From Streptomyces sp. NRRL S-455 (GTDB lineage Bacteria > Actinomycetota > Actinomycetes > Streptomycetales > Streptomycetaceae), in NCBI RefSeq assembly GCF_000717875.1, contig NZ_JOCT01000014.1, forward strand, positions 100,272 through 164,271: a DNA stretch of 64,000 bases. Reading direction: 5' to 3'. Below, in pieces: positions 17,291 to 26,540 of this stretch; the first letter of the stretch is position 1; the number at the start of each line of letters is the position of its first letter. The notes under the pieces are model-generated. The model had not been told where the DNA came from. It saw only the letters and a list, made by a program, of their open reading frames with translations, and ran no database searches. The translations under genes were made by a program, and so were the position numbers.

Positions 17291-18451
17291 GTGGCGGACG
17301 CTGCAGTGGGAGACACCCGGAAGGCACGGCGGGTGCTCGTCGCCGCGGACAAGTTCAAGGGGTCGCTGACGGCCGTGGAGGTCGCCGAGCGGGTGACGGC
17401 CGGGCTGCGCCGCGTCGTACCGGGTCTCGAGGTCGAGGCGCTGCCCGTGGCCGACGGCGGCGACGGGACCGTGGCAGCGGCGGTCGCGGCCGGGTTCGAA
17501 CGCCGGGAGGTACGGGTCGTCGGCCCCCTCGGCGGCGAGGTGACGGCGGCGTACGCGCTGCGCGACGGCACGGCGGTCGTGGAGATGGCCGAGGCCAGCG
17601 GACTCCAGCGGCTGCCCGCCGGGGTCTTCGCGCCGCTCACGGCGTCCACCTACGGCTCGGGGGAACTGCTGCGGGCCTCGCTCGACGCGGGTGCCCGCAC
17701 GATCGTCTTCGGGGTCGGCGGCAGCGCCACCACGGACGGCGGCGCGGGCATGCTGTCCGCGCTGGGCGCCCGGTTCCTGGACGCGGACGGCGAGCCGGTG
17801 CCCCCGGGCGGCGGCGGCCTCGCCGGGCTGGCGACGGCCGACCTGTCGGGCCTCGACCCGCGCCTCACGGAGATCGAACTCGTCCTCGCGAGCGACGTCG
17901 ACAACCCGCTGACCGGGCCGAAGGGCGCACCCGCGGTGTACGGACCGCAGAAGGGCGCCTCACCGGACGATGTGGAGACCCTGGACGCCGCCCTCGCGCA
18001 CTTCGCGAAGGTCCTGGAAGGGGTTGTGGGCCCGGAGGCCGCCGAGTGCGCCGCCTCGCCGGGCGCGGGAGCAGCCGGCGGCATCGGCTACGGCGCCCTG
18101 CTGCTGGGTGCCCGTTTCCGCCCCGGCATCGAGGTGATGCTCGACGCCCTTTGCTTCGCGCCCGCCCTGGACCGCGCCGACCTGGTGATCACCGGCGAGG
18201 GCTCCCTCGACGAGCAGACCCTGCACGGCAAGGCCCCGGCGGGTGTCGCCGCTGCGGCCCGCGCGGCCGGCACGGACGTCGTCGCGGTCTGCGGCCGCCT
18301 CACCCTCTCCCCGGAGACACTGGCCCGCGCCGGCTTCCGCCGCGCGTACCCCCTGACGGCCGCCGAGCCGGACGTGGCGAGGTGCATCGCGGAGGCGGGC
18401 CCCATCCTGGAACGGGTGGCGGAACGCATCGCCAGGGACTTCCTGACCTGA
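17291..18451 (+). CDS. glxK: Glycerate kinase (type 2, GarK/GlxK family)
   Basis: The 386-residue kinase shows the family start VLVAADKFKGSLTAVEVAE, the glycine-rich GVGGSATTDGGAGML motif and the C-terminal VITGEGSLDEQTLHGKAP motif. It phosphorylates D-glycerate with ATP to give 2-phosphoglycerate, feeding glyoxylate or glycerate into glycolysis. The start is GTG at 17291, with GGGGAG ending at 17285; GTG at 17285 is an alternative. It is monocistronic, ending in a strong hairpin (18502-18531). The glyoxylate released by the ethylmalonyl-CoA pathway nearby could be one source of glycerate, but that link is inference. Confidence 0.93.
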   Translation: MADAAVGDTRKARRVLVAADKFKGSLTAVEVAERVTAGLRRVVPGLEVEALPVADGGDGTVAAAVAAGFERREVRVVGPLGGEVTAAYALRDGTAVVEMAEASGLQRLPAGVFAPLTASTYGSGELLRASLDAGARTIVFGVGGSATTDGGAGMLSALGARFLDADGEPVPPGGGGLAGLATADLSGLDPRLTEIELVLASDVDNPLTGPKGAPAVYGPQKGASPDDVETLDAALAHFAKVLEGVVGPEAAECAASPGAGAAGGIGYGALLLGARFRPGIEVMLDALCFAPALDRADLVITGEGSLDEQTLHGKAPAGVAAAARAAGTDVVAVCGRLTLSPETLARAGFRRAYPLTAAEPDVARCIAEAGPILERVAERIARDFLT

Positions 18452-18501
18452 TCGGGGCCCTCGCACACACCGCGACCACTCACGGTGCCGCACACGGCAA
18501 A

Positions 18502-18531
18502 GGCCCCGGACCGAGAACTCGGTCCGGGGCC
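18502..18531. terminator. Bidirectional terminator between glycerate kinase and pssA
   Basis: GGCCCCGGACCGAG (18502-18515) and CTCGGTCCGGGGCC (18518-18531) are perfect complements with two bases between them. The hairpin sits between two convergent genes, so it likely ends both transcripts. Confidence 0.8.
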
Positions 18532-18547
18532 CAGTGCCGGTGCAACG

Positions 18548-19402
18548 CTACGGCAGCTGCGCCGCCCGCGCCTCGCGCCGGTTGTCACGGAAGGTGTTCA
18601 CCCGGCGTGCCGTGGCGAACAGCGGGATCGTCGCCGCCATCACGATCTGCAGCGCGCAGCCCATCTGCAGCAGCACCTGGCCGCCCGGCGCGTCGAAGGC
18701 CCACGCCGCCAGCATGCCCATGGCCGACACGATCCAGCAGAGCATCGCCACCGCCAGGATGCCCCGCGGCTTCGGGTACTCGACCCGGCTCACCATCAGC
18801 CACGCGGTTCCGACGACCGCCAGCAGGGTCGCTTCGAACGGCAGTTCAAGCAGCACGATCGAGACGACCGTGAGCGCACCGAACGGTGACGGCATGCCCT
18901 GGAAGGTGCCGTCCTTCACCGTCACGCACGAGAACCGCGCGAGCCGCAGGACCACCGCCAGCAGTACGACGATCGCTCCGACCGCGGCCACCCGCTGGTG
19001 CGCGTCGTTCGCCACCATGCCGTACACGAGGACGAAGTACGCCGGTGCCAGCCCGAAGCTGATCAGGTCGGACAGGTTGTCCAGCTCGGCGCCCATGGGG
19101 GAGGAGCGCAGTTTGCGCGCCACCAGCCCGTCGAAGAGGTCGAAGATCGCCGCGCAGAGCATCAGGATGACCGCCGTGGCCGCGCTGTGGCGGGCCATGC
19201 CCGTCTCCTGGCTGCCCGTGAGGTGCGGGATCAGGATGCCGGTGGTGGTGAAGTACACCGCCATGAAGCCGCACGTGGCGTTGCCGAGCGTGAGGGTGTC
19301 CGCTATCGACAGGCGCAGAGAGAGGGGCATCTCCTCTTCTTCGTCGACCTCGTCGGCCTCCGGGACCCAGCCGGCCTTGGTATCCGGATCAATCACGGTC
19401 AA
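18548..19402 (-). CDS. pssA: CDP-diacylglycerol--serine O-phosphatidyltransferase
   Basis: The 284-residue multi-spanning membrane enzyme makes phosphatidylserine from CDP-diacylglycerol and serine. The CDP-alcohol phosphatidyltransferase signature is present: DGLVAR, then GAELDNLSD (DG..AR...G...D...D). Several hydrophobic helices follow, with an acidic N-terminus (EADEVDEEEE). The start is TTG at 19402 with AGGGGTGA upstream; GTG at 19396 is an alternative. The start lies inside the end of psd (14-bp overlap), so the two are translated as a unit. Confidence 0.93.
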   Translation of the reverse strand: MTVIDPDTKAGWVPEADEVDEEEEMPLSLRLSIADTLTLGNATCGFMAVYFTTTGILIPHLTGSQETGMARHSAATAVILMLCAAIFDLFDGLVARKLRSSPMGAELDNLSDLISFGLAPAYFVLVYGMVANDAHQRVAAVGAIVVLLAVVLRLARFSCVTVKDGTFQGMPSPFGALTVVSIVLLELPFEATLLAVVGTAWLMVSRVEYPKPRGILAVAMLCWIVSAMGMLAAWAFDAPGGQVLLQMGCALQIVMAATIPLFATARRVNTFRDNRREARAAQLP

Positions 19403-20045
19403 TGCGAGTCACCCCTGCCACGGTCTTCTGCCCCACCTCGACAGCGACCTCCACGCCCTCGGGCAGGTAGAGGTCGACACGCGAGCCGAAGCGGATCAGG
19501 CCGATCCGCTCGCCCTGCTCGACCTTCGTGCCCTGGGGCACGTAGGGGACGATGCGGCGGGCGACCGCGCCGGCGATCTGGATCATCTCGATGTCGCCGA
19601 GCTCGGTGTCGAAGTGCCAGACGACCCGCTCGTTGTTCTCGCTCTCCTTGTTGAAGGCGGGAACGAAGCCACCGGGGATGTGCTCGACCGACGTCACCGT
19701 GCCGGCCAGCGGGGCGCGGTTCACGTGGACGTTGAGCGGGCTCATGAAGATCGCGACGCGGGTGCGGCCGTCCTTCCACGGCATGATGCTCTGCACCACA
19801 CCGTCGGCGGGCGAGATGACCCGGCCCTGGGTGATCTCGCGCTCGGGGTCGCGGAAGAACCACAGCATTCCCGCCGCGAGCGCGGTGGCGGGAACGGCGA
19901 CGGCCTTGGCGGCGCCGGAGCGGCGGGCCCGGACCAGGCTGAGGGCTGCGGTGGCGACGGTCGGAAGGAGCCACGGCGATGCTCCGCGCGCGAGGCGTAC
20001 GCCGGCCCGGCTGTCGCGAGGTGCAGAGGTTTGGCTGTGGGGCAT
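19389..20045 (-). CDS. psd: Phosphatidylserine decarboxylase (short PSD-B type)
   Basis: The 218-residue protein converts phosphatidylserine to phosphatidylethanolamine. The self-cleavage site that makes the pyruvoyl group is the GS pair in IRFGSRVDLYL near the C-terminus; other family motifs are SPADGVV and SPLNVHVNR. Two N-terminal hydrophobic segments anchor it in the membrane. The ATG at 20045 gives MPHSQTSAPRD; longer upstream frames lack a ribosome site. With pssA it completes phosphatidylethanolamine synthesis. Confidence 0.93.
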   Translation of the reverse strand: MPHSQTSAPRDSRAGVRLARGASPWLLPTVATAALSLVRARRSGAAKAVAVPATALAAGMLWFFRDPEREITQGRVISPADGVVQSIMPWKDGRTRVAIFMSPLNVHVNRAPLAGTVTSVEHIPGGFVPAFNKESENNERVVWHFDTELGDIEMIQIAGAVARRIVPYVPQGTKVEQGERIGLIRFGSRVDLYLPEGVEVAVEVGQKTVAGVTRIDRD

Positions 20046-20168
20046 GGATGACCTTCGTAGCGGATGAGGCCGCACTCTGACGGGGGACGGCGGCTTTCCG
20101 GCGATCGTAGCGGCTCGGGGCCGTAACTGGGTAAGCCACGAAGCCGAGTCGGCGACCGAAGAGTGCTG

Positions 20169-20205
20169 ACGGGGTGTGATCTTCTTCTCCAAGAAAACAC
20201 CCCGT
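20169..20205 (-). terminator. Terminator after the ethylmalonyl-CoA operon
   Basis: ACGGGGTGT (20169-20177) and ACACCCCGT (20197-20205) pair perfectly across a 19-nt loop that can itself form a small TTCTT/AAGAA stem. It begins 11 bases past the stop of the last operon gene (mcd) and lies before the psd promoter region. Confidence 0.65.
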
Positions 20206-20215
20206 ATCCGGACAT

Positions 20216-21421
20216 CTAGCCCTGGAATCGATACTCTTCGAGCAGCCGCCGACCGATGATCATTTTCTGGATTTCGGCGGTACCTTCACCGATCAGCAGC
20301 ATCGGCGCCTCACGGTAGAGGCGCTCGATCTCGTACTCCTTGGAGAAGCCGTAGCCGCCGTGGATCCGGAAGGCGTCCTCGACGACCTCCTTGCAGTACT
20401 CGGAGGCGAGGTACTTCGCCATCCCAGCCTCGAGGTCGTTTCGCTCCCCGGAGTCCTTTTTGCGCGCTGCGTTCACCATCATCGCATGCGCGGCCTCGAC
20501 CTTGGTAGCCATCTCGGCCAGCTTGAACTGGATCGCCTGGTGCTGGGCGATCGGCTTCCCGAAGGTGTGGCGCTGCTGGGCGTACTGCACACCGAGCTCG
20601 AACGCACGCTGAGCGACGCCACAGCCACGTGCCGCCACGTTGACGCGGCCGACCTCGACGCCGTCCATCATCTGGTAGAAACCACGGCCGGTGACCCCGC
20701 CGAGCACACGATCCGCAGGAATCCGCAGGCCATCCATGATGAGTTCGGTGGTGTCGACCCCCTTGTAACCCATCTTGTCGATCTTCCCGGGAATGGTGAG
20801 GCCGGGGCGGACCTCGCCGAAGCCGGGCTCCTTCTCGACGAGGAAGGTCGTCATCGACTTGTGTGGCGCGGTGCCCTCGGGGTGACCTTCGTCACTTCGG
20901 ACCAGAACGGCCACGAGCGAGGACGTTCCGCCGTTCGTGAGCCACATCTTCTGGCCGTTCAGGACGTACTCGTCGCCGTCCTTCACCGCCTTCGACGTGA
21001 TCGCCGACACGTCCGAACCCAGGGCCGGCTCCGACATCGAGAACGCGCCGCGGATGTCGCCCGCCGCCATCCTCGGCAGGAAATGGTCCTTCTGTTCCTG
21101 TGTGCCGTGCTGCTTGAGCATGTACGCCACGATGAAGTGGGTGTTGATGATGCCGGACACCGACATCCACCCGCGGGCGATCTCCTCCACGCACAGCGCG
21201 TACGTCAGGAGCGACTCGCCCAGGCCCCCGTACTCCTCGGGGATCATCAGGCCGAACAGGCCCAACTCCTTCAGCCCGTCGACGATCTGCTGCGGGTACT
21301 CGTCGCGGTGCTCCAGCTCGGTCGCGACCGGGATGATCTCCTTGTCCACGAAGTCCCGGACGGTGGAGAGGATCTCCTGCTGGATGTCCGTCAGACCGGC
21401 GGTCTGGGCGAGTCGCGCCAT
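20216..21421 (-). CDS. mcd: Acyl-CoA dehydrogenase, probable (2S)-methylsuccinyl-CoA dehydrogenase
   Basis: The 401-residue FAD flavoenzyme has the acyl-CoA dehydrogenase signatures FSMSEPALGSDVSAI and GGYGFSKEYEIERLYRE, with the catalytic Glu in LIGEGTAEIQ. Position at the end of ccr-ecm-mcl-mch-mcd supports oxidation of methylsuccinyl-CoA to mesaconyl-CoA. From sequence alone it could be another branched-chain acyl-CoA dehydrogenase. The start at 21421 lies 2 bases after the stop of the MaoC gene, so translation is coupled. A hairpin follows the stop. Confidence 0.88.
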   Translation of the reverse strand: MARLAQTAGLTDIQQEILSTVRDFVDKEIIPVATELEHRDEYPQQIVDGLKELGLFGLMIPEEYGGLGESLLTYALCVEEIARGWMSVSGIINTHFIVAYMLKQHGTQEQKDHFLPRMAAGDIRGAFSMSEPALGSDVSAITSKAVKDGDEYVLNGQKMWLTNGGTSSLVAVLVRSDEGHPEGTAPHKSMTTFLVEKEPGFGEVRPGLTIPGKIDKMGYKGVDTTELIMDGLRIPADRVLGGVTGRGFYQMMDGVEVGRVNVAARGCGVAQRAFELGVQYAQQRHTFGKPIAQHQAIQFKLAEMATKVEAAHAMMVNAARKKDSGERNDLEAGMAKYLASEYCKEVVEDAFRIHGGYGFSKEYEIERLYREAPMLLIGEGTAEIQKMIIGRRLLEEYRFQG

Positions 21422-21423
21422 GG

Positions 21424-21936
21424 CTACTTCTCCTGCTCCTTGAGCTCGGGGCGGCCGGGCTGCTCGCCGCCGCGCTCCTTGATGTAGGTCTCGGTCGGCA
21501 CCATCACCTTGCGGCGGAACACGCAGACCAGCGTGCCGTCCTGCTTGTAGCCCTTGGTCTCGACGTGCACGATCCCGCGGTCGTTCTTCGACTTCGACGG
21601 CCACTTGTCGAGCACGGTCGTCTGGCCGTAGACGGTGTCGCCGTGGAAGGTCGGCGCCACGTGCTTCAGCGACTCGATCTCCAGGTTGGCGATGGCCTTG
21701 CCGGAGATGTCCGGCACGGACATGCCGAGCAGCAGCGAGTAGATGTAGTTCCCCACGACGACGTTCTTGCCGAAGTCGGTCGTCTTCTCCGCGTAGTTCG
21801 TGTCCATGTGGAGGGGGTGGTGGTTCATGGTGAGGAGACAGAACAGGTGGTCGTCGTACTCCGTGACCGTCTTGCCCGGCCAGTGCTTGTACGTCGCACC
21901 GACCTCGAACTCCTCGTACGTGCGTCCGAACTGCAT
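21424..21936 (-). CDS. mch: MaoC-family dehydratase, probable mesaconyl-CoA hydratase
   Basis: The 170-residue single hot-dog protein has the MaoC active-site region NHHPLHMDTNYAEKTTDFG, with the catalytic Asp/His pair. In the ethylmalonyl-CoA pathway this step hydrates mesaconyl-CoA to beta-methylmalyl-CoA. The Rhodobacter enzyme is about twice as long, with two hot-dog domains, so here the enzyme probably works as a homodimer of single domains (inference). It sits between mcl and mcd with a 17-base gap to mcl and a 2-base gap to mcd. Confidence 0.88.
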   Translation of the reverse strand: MQFGRTYEEFEVGATYKHWPGKTVTEYDDHLFCLLTMNHHPLHMDTNYAEKTTDFGKNVVVGNYIYSLLLGMSVPDISGKAIANLEIESLKHVAPTFHGDTVYGQTTVLDKWPSKSKNDRGIVHVETKGYKQDGTLVCVFRRKVMVPTETYIKERGGEQPGRPELKEQEK

Positions 21937-21953
21937 CGCGCTCAGCGCCCCTT

Positions 21954-22967
21954 CTAGTCGGTGGGAATCTCGAACTTGCTGGTGCGCTGCATGCCGGCCG
22001 CGCGGCCCTTGCCGGAGATGACCAGGGCCATCTTGCGGCTGGCCTCGTCGATCATCTCGTCGCCGAGCATCGCCGAGCCCTTCTTGCCGCCCGCCTCGGA
22101 CGTGTAGTAGTCGTACGCGTCCAGGATCAGCTCGGCGTGGTCGTAGTCCTCCTGCGACGGCGAGAAGATCTCGTTGGACGCCTCGACCTGGCCCGGGTGC
22201 AGCACCCACTTGCCGTCGAAACCGAGCGCGGCGGCGCGCTGGGCGACCTCGCGGTAGCCGTCGATGTTGCGGATCTGCAGGTAGGGGCCGTCGATCGCCT
22301 GGAGGTTGTTGGCGCGGGCCGCCATCAGGATCTTCATCAGGATGTAGTGGTAGGCGTCCGCCGGATAGCCGGGCGGCTGCTCGCCCACGACCAGCGACTT
22401 CATGTTGATGGAGGCCATGAAGTCGGCCGGGCCGAAGATGATGGTCTCGACGCGCGGGGAGGCCTGCGCGATCTCGTTGACGTTGTTCAGGCCCTGCGCG
22501 TTCTCGATCTGCGCCTCGATGCCGATCCGGCCGACCTCGAAGCCCATGGTCTTCTCGATCTGGGTCAGCAGGAGGTCGAGGGCCACGATCTGCTGGGCGT
22601 CCTGGACCTTCGGCAGCATGATGCAGTCGAGGTTGGGGCCCGCGCCCTCGACGACCGTGACGACGTCGCGGTACGTCCATTCGGTCGTCCAGTCGTTGAC
22701 GCGCACGACCCGTGTCTTGCCCGTCCAGTCGCCCTCGTTGAGGAACTTCACGATGGTGTGCCGTGCCTCGGGCTTGGCCAGCGGGGCGCACGCGTCCTCC
22801 AGGTCGAGGAAGACCTGGTCCGCCGGGAGGCCCTGCGCCTTCTCCAGGAAGCGGGGGTTGCTGCCCGGTACGGCCAGGCAGGAACGCCGCGGGCGGAGAC
22901 GGTTGAACGGGTGCGCGGCGGAGCCGCTCGTTGGAAGGGTGGTGGCGGGAGACGGGCGGGCGGTCAT
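21954..22967 (-). CDS. mcl: HpcH/HpaI-family CoA lyase, probable beta-methylmalyl-CoA/malyl-CoA lyase
   Basis: The 337-residue TIM-barrel enzyme of the citrate-lyase beta family has the motif RSCLAVPGSNPRFLEKA, the Mg2+-binding VFLDLEDACAP and IENAQGLNNVNEIA. In this operon it should cleave beta-methylmalyl-CoA to glyoxylate and propionyl-CoA. Its start overlaps the end of the mutase gene by 4 bp (22964-22967). The Pro/Ser-rich first 20 residues are probably disordered. Confidence 0.9.
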   Translation of the reverse strand: MTARPSPATTLPTSGSAAHPFNRLRPRRSCLAVPGSNPRFLEKAQGLPADQVFLDLEDACAPLAKPEARHTIVKFLNEGDWTGKTRVVRVNDWTTEWTYRDVVTVVEGAGPNLDCIMLPKVQDAQQIVALDLLLTQIEKTMGFEVGRIGIEAQIENAQGLNNVNEIAQASPRVETIIFGPADFMASINMKSLVVGEQPPGYPADAYHYILMKILMAARANNLQAIDGPYLQIRNIDGYREVAQRAAALGFDGKWVLHPGQVEASNEIFSPSQEDYDHAELILDAYDYYTSEAGGKKGSAMLGDEMIDEASRKMALVISGKGRAAGMQRTSKFEIPTD

Positions 22968-24991
22968 GCGGGGACCTCCAGGGGGTCGAGCTTGTTCGCT
23001 TTCCGGATCTCGTCGACGATGCGGCCGATGATTCCGGTGATGTCGAAGTCCTTCGGGGTGAAGACGGCGGCCACTCCGGCTGCCCTGAGCTGCTCGGCGT
23101 CACCATTCGGGATGATGCCACCGGCGATCACCGGTATATCTGTGGCACCGGCCACACGGAGCCGTTCGAGGACGTCCGGCACCAGCTGGGCGTGCGAGCC
23201 GGAGAGGATCGACAGGCCGACGGCGTGCACGTCCTCGGCCAGGGCCGCGTCCACGATCTGTTCCGGCGTCAGCCGGATGCCCTGGTAGACCACCTCGAAG
23301 CCGGCGTCGCGCGCACGGACCGCGATCTGCTCGGCGCCGTTGGAGTGACCGTCCAGGCCCGGCTTGCCGACCAGGAAGCGCAGCTTGCCGACGCCCAGGT
23401 CCTTGGCCGTGAGATCCACCTTGCGGCGGACCAGGGCCAGGGTGCTGCCCTCCTCGACGGGGACGGCCACCGGCGCAGACGACACGCCCGTCGGGGCGCG
23501 GAACTCGCCGAACACCTCACGCAGGGCCCCGGCCCATTCGCCGGTCGTGGCGCCGGCGCGGGCGCACTCCAGGGTGGCTTCCATCAGGTTCTCGGTGCCG
23601 CGCGCGGCCTCCTTCAGCCGCTCCAGGGCCTTGCAGGGCCGGGGGTGGTTGAAGGGCGGCTGGTAGCGGCTGTCGCGCCATTGCTGGAGCGCGGCGATGA
23701 CGCGGGCCTCGACCTCCGGGTCCACCGTCTGGATCGCGGTGTCCAGGTCGGCGGTCAGCGGGTTCGGCTCGGTGCTTTCGAAGGCGTTGACACCGATGAT
23801 CTTCTCCTGGCCGGACTCGATCCGGCCCCGGCGCTCCGCGTGCGAGGCGACGAGCTGCGACTTGAGGTAGCCGGACTCGACGGCCGCCATCGCACCGCCC
23901 ATCTCCTGGATGCGGTCGATCTCCGCGAGCGCGTCCTCGACCAGTTCACCCACCTTGGCCTCGATGACCTTCGAGCCCTCGAAGATGTCCTCGTACTCCA
24001 GCAGATCGCTCTCGTAGGCGAGCACCTGCTGGATGCGCAGCGACCACTGCTGGTCCCAGGGCCGGGGCAGGCCCAGCGCCTCGTTCCAGGCGGGCAGCTG
24101 CACGGCACGCGCGCGTGCGTCCTTGGAGAGGGTCACGGCCAGCATCTCCAGGACGATCCGCTGGACGTTGTTCTCCGGCTGGGCCTCCGTCAGGCCCAGC
24201 GAGTTGACCTGGACGCCGTAGCGGAAGCGGCGGTGCTTGGGGTTCTCGATGCCGTACCGCTCACGGGTGATCTTGTCCCAGATGCGGCCGAACGCCCGCA
24301 TCTTGCACATCTCCTCGATGAAGCGGACGCCCGCGTTCACGAAGAAGGAGATGCGGCCGACGACGTCGCCCATGCGCTCCTGCGGCACCTGGCCGGAGTC
24401 GCGCACGGCGTCGAGGACGGCGATCGCGGTGGACATCGCGTACGCGATCTCCTGGACCGGCGTGGCGCCCGCCTCCTGCAGGTGGTAGCTGCAGATGTTG
24501 ATCGGGTTCCACTTCGGGATGTGGGAGACCGTGTAGGCGATCATGTCCGTCGTCAGGCGGAGGGAGGGCCCCGGGGGGAAGACGTGCGTCCCCCGGGACA
24601 GGTACTCCTTGACGATGTCGTTCTGGGTCGTGCCCTGGAGCTTGGTGATGTCCGCGCCCTGCTCCTCGGCGACGACCTGGTAGAGCGCCAGCAGCCACAT
24701 GGCCGTGGCGTTGATGGTCATCGAGGTGTTCATCTGCTCCAGGGGGATGTCCTGGAACAGCCGGCGCATGTCACCGACGTGCCCGATCGGCACGCCGACC
24801 CGGCCGACCTCGCCGCGGGCGAGGATGTGGTCGGAGTCGTAGCCGGTCTGCGTCGGCAGGTCGAACGCCACCGACAGACCCGTCTGGCCCTTGGCGAGGT
24901 TGCGCCGGTACAGCTCGTTGGACGCCTCGGCCGTGGAGTGACCGGCGTAGGTACGCATCAACCACGGCCGGTCCTTCTGACGCTCAGTCAT
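22964..24991 (-). CDS. ecm: Coenzyme B12-dependent ethylmalonyl-CoA mutase
   Basis: The 675-residue mutase has an N-terminal catalytic barrel (PWLMRTYAGHSTAEASNELY) and a C-terminal B12 domain (about 545-670) with the base-off motif LDGHSNGAEQI and GLSILSGSH. Single-chain length and the context next to ccr identify it as Ecm (MeaA type), which interconverts ethylmalonyl-CoA and methylsuccinyl-CoA, rather than methylmalonyl-CoA mutase. It starts 9 bases after the ccr stop. I found no cobalamin riboswitch box upstream of the operon. Confidence 0.93.
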   Translation of the reverse strand: MTERQKDRPWLMRTYAGHSTAEASNELYRRNLAKGQTGLSVAFDLPTQTGYDSDHILARGEVGRVGVPIGHVGDMRRLFQDIPLEQMNTSMTINATAMWLLALYQVVAEEQGADITKLQGTTQNDIVKEYLSRGTHVFPPGPSLRLTTDMIAYTVSHIPKWNPINICSYHLQEAGATPVQEIAYAMSTAIAVLDAVRDSGQVPQERMGDVVGRISFFVNAGVRFIEEMCKMRAFGRIWDKITRERYGIENPKHRRFRYGVQVNSLGLTEAQPENNVQRIVLEMLAVTLSKDARARAVQLPAWNEALGLPRPWDQQWSLRIQQVLAYESDLLEYEDIFEGSKVIEAKVGELVEDALAEIDRIQEMGGAMAAVESGYLKSQLVASHAERRGRIESGQEKIIGVNAFESTEPNPLTADLDTAIQTVDPEVEARVIAALQQWRDSRYQPPFNHPRPCKALERLKEAARGTENLMEATLECARAGATTGEWAGALREVFGEFRAPTGVSSAPVAVPVEEGSTLALVRRKVDLTAKDLGVGKLRFLVGKPGLDGHSNGAEQIAVRARDAGFEVVYQGIRLTPEQIVDAALAEDVHAVGLSILSGSHAQLVPDVLERLRVAGATDIPVIAGGIIPNGDAEQLRAAGVAAVFTPKDFDITGIIGRIVDEIRKANKLDPLEVPA

Positions 24992-25000
24992 GTACGCCTC

Positions 25001-26344
25001 TCAGATGTTCCGGAAGCGGTTGATGGCGTCGATGTGCTGGGCGCGCTTGGCCTCGTCGCGCACGCCCAGGCCCTCTTCGGGGGCCATGCACAGCACGCCG
25101 ACCTTGCCCTGGTGGAGGTTGCGGTGGACGTCGTAGGCGGCCTGGCCGGTGTCCTGGAGGGAGTACACCTTCGACAGGGTCGGGTGGATCTTGCCCTTCG
25201 CGATGAGCCGGTTGGCCTCCCAGGCCTCGCGGTAGTTGGCGAAGTGCGAACCGATGATCCGCTTCAGGGACATCCACAGGTAGCGGTTGTCGTACTCGTG
25301 CATGTAGCCCGAGGTCGAGGCGCAGGTGGTGATGGTGCCGCCCTTGCGGGTGACGAAGACGCTCGCGCCGAAGGTCTCACGGCCGGGGTGCTCGAAGACG
25401 ATGTCGATGTCCTCGCCGCCGGTGAGCTCGCGGATGCGCTTGCCGAAGCGCTTCCACTCCTTGGGGTCCTGGGTGTTCTCGTCCTTCCAGAACTTGTAGC
25501 CCTCGGCGTTGCGGTCGATGATCGCCTCGGCGCCCATCGCCCGGCAGATCTCCGCCTTCTGCGGGGAGGAGACCACGCAGATCGGGTTGGCGCCGCCGGC
25601 CAGCGCGAACTGGGTGGCGTAACTGCCGAGACCGCCGCTCGCGCCCCAGATCAGGACGTTGTCCCCCTGCTTCATGGCGGCGCCGTTGCGGGAGACCAGC
25701 TGCCGGTAGGCGGTGGAGTTGACCAGGCCGGGGGCGGCGGCCTCCTCCCAGCTCAGGTGGTCCGGCTTGGGCATGAGCTGGTTGGACTTCACCAGCGCGA
25801 TCTCGGCGAGGCCGCCGAAGTTGGTCTCGAAGCCCCAGATGCGCTGCTCGGGGTCGAGCATCGTGTCGTTGTGGCCGTCGCTGGACTCCAGCTCGACGGA
25901 GAGGCAGTGCGCGACGACCTCGTCACCGGGGCGCCAGGCGTTGACGCCCGGGCCGGTGCGCAGGACGACGCCCGCGAGGTCGGAGCCGATGATGTGGTAC
26001 GGCAGGTCGTGGCGCTTGGCCAGCTCGCTGGTGCGGCCGTAGCGCTCCAGGAAGCCGAAGGTCGACAGCGGCTCGAAGATCGACGTCCACACCGAGTTGT
26101 AGTTGACCGACGAGGCCATGACGGCCACCAGGGCCTCGCCCGGGCCGAGCTCGGGCAGCGGCACCTCGTCCAGGTGGATCGACTTGCGGGGGTCCTTGTC
26201 GCGCGTGGCGAGCCCGGCGAACATCTCCGTCTCGTCCTTGTGCACGGTGATCGCGCGGTACGACTCGGGGAGCGGGAGGGCGGCGAAGTCCTCCGACGTG
26301 GAGTCGGGTGACTGGATCGCGGCCAGGATGTCCTTCACGGTCAC
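25001..26344 (-). CDS. ccr: Crotonyl-CoA carboxylase/reductase
   Basis: The 447-residue NADPH-dependent MDR enzyme reductively carboxylates crotonyl-CoA to ethylmalonyl-CoA. It shows IGSDLAGVVLRTG, the dinucleotide loop IWGASGGLGSYATQFAL and FEHPGRETFGASVFV, all typical of Ccr. The start is GTG at 26344 with GGAGG seven bases upstream; frames further upstream lack support. It is the first gene of the operon and the committed step. Ethylmalonyl-CoA also serves polyketide synthesis in Streptomyces. A promoter with a palindrome in its spacer lies about 200 bases upstream. Confidence 0.95.
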   Translation of the reverse strand: MTVKDILAAIQSPDSTSEDFAALPLPESYRAITVHKDETEMFAGLATRDKDPRKSIHLDEVPLPELGPGEALVAVMASSVNYNSVWTSIFEPLSTFGFLERYGRTSELAKRHDLPYHIIGSDLAGVVLRTGPGVNAWRPGDEVVAHCLSVELESSDGHNDTMLDPEQRIWGFETNFGGLAEIALVKSNQLMPKPDHLSWEEAAAPGLVNSTAYRQLVSRNGAAMKQGDNVLIWGASGGLGSYATQFALAGGANPICVVSSPQKAEICRAMGAEAIIDRNAEGYKFWKDENTQDPKEWKRFGKRIRELTGGEDIDIVFEHPGRETFGASVFVTRKGGTITTCASTSGYMHEYDNRYLWMSLKRIIGSHFANYREAWEANRLIAKGKIHPTLSKVYSLQDTGQAAYDVHRNLHQGKVGVLCMAPEEGLGVRDEAKRAQHIDAINRFRNI

Positions 26345-26540
26345 GGTGTTGCCTCCGGCGGTGAGCGCCCTGAGGGAGGGGCGCCGATGGTTACGTCGGT
26401 GCTGCTGAGGGTTGAGGGTGTGCCGTCGGTCCGGCGGTGGTGCTGTTCGGCAGCGCTTGGTGGGCGGGAGGTTGCCTGTGACGCAGGCGTCCGGACGTGC
26501 AGGCCGGGTGGGCCTGCCGGGACATCGCCCGGACCTCTTC
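26345..26540 (-). other. Long 5' leader of ccr
   Basis: About 190 bases lie between the predicted start of transcription (near 26534) and the ccr GTG. I see no ORF with a ribosome site, no B12 box and no known riboswitch. CGGCAGGCCCACCCGGCCTG can fold into a small local stem. Confidence 0.35.

Noticed and set aside
22931..26311. 1126-residue open frame on the plus strand across mcl-ecm-ccr
   Set aside because: Shadow of three well-supported minus-strand genes; composition biased and no recognisable motif.
26345..26540. Cobalamin riboswitch before the B12-dependent mutase operon
   Set aside because: No B12 box or matching fold could be found by eye in the leader.
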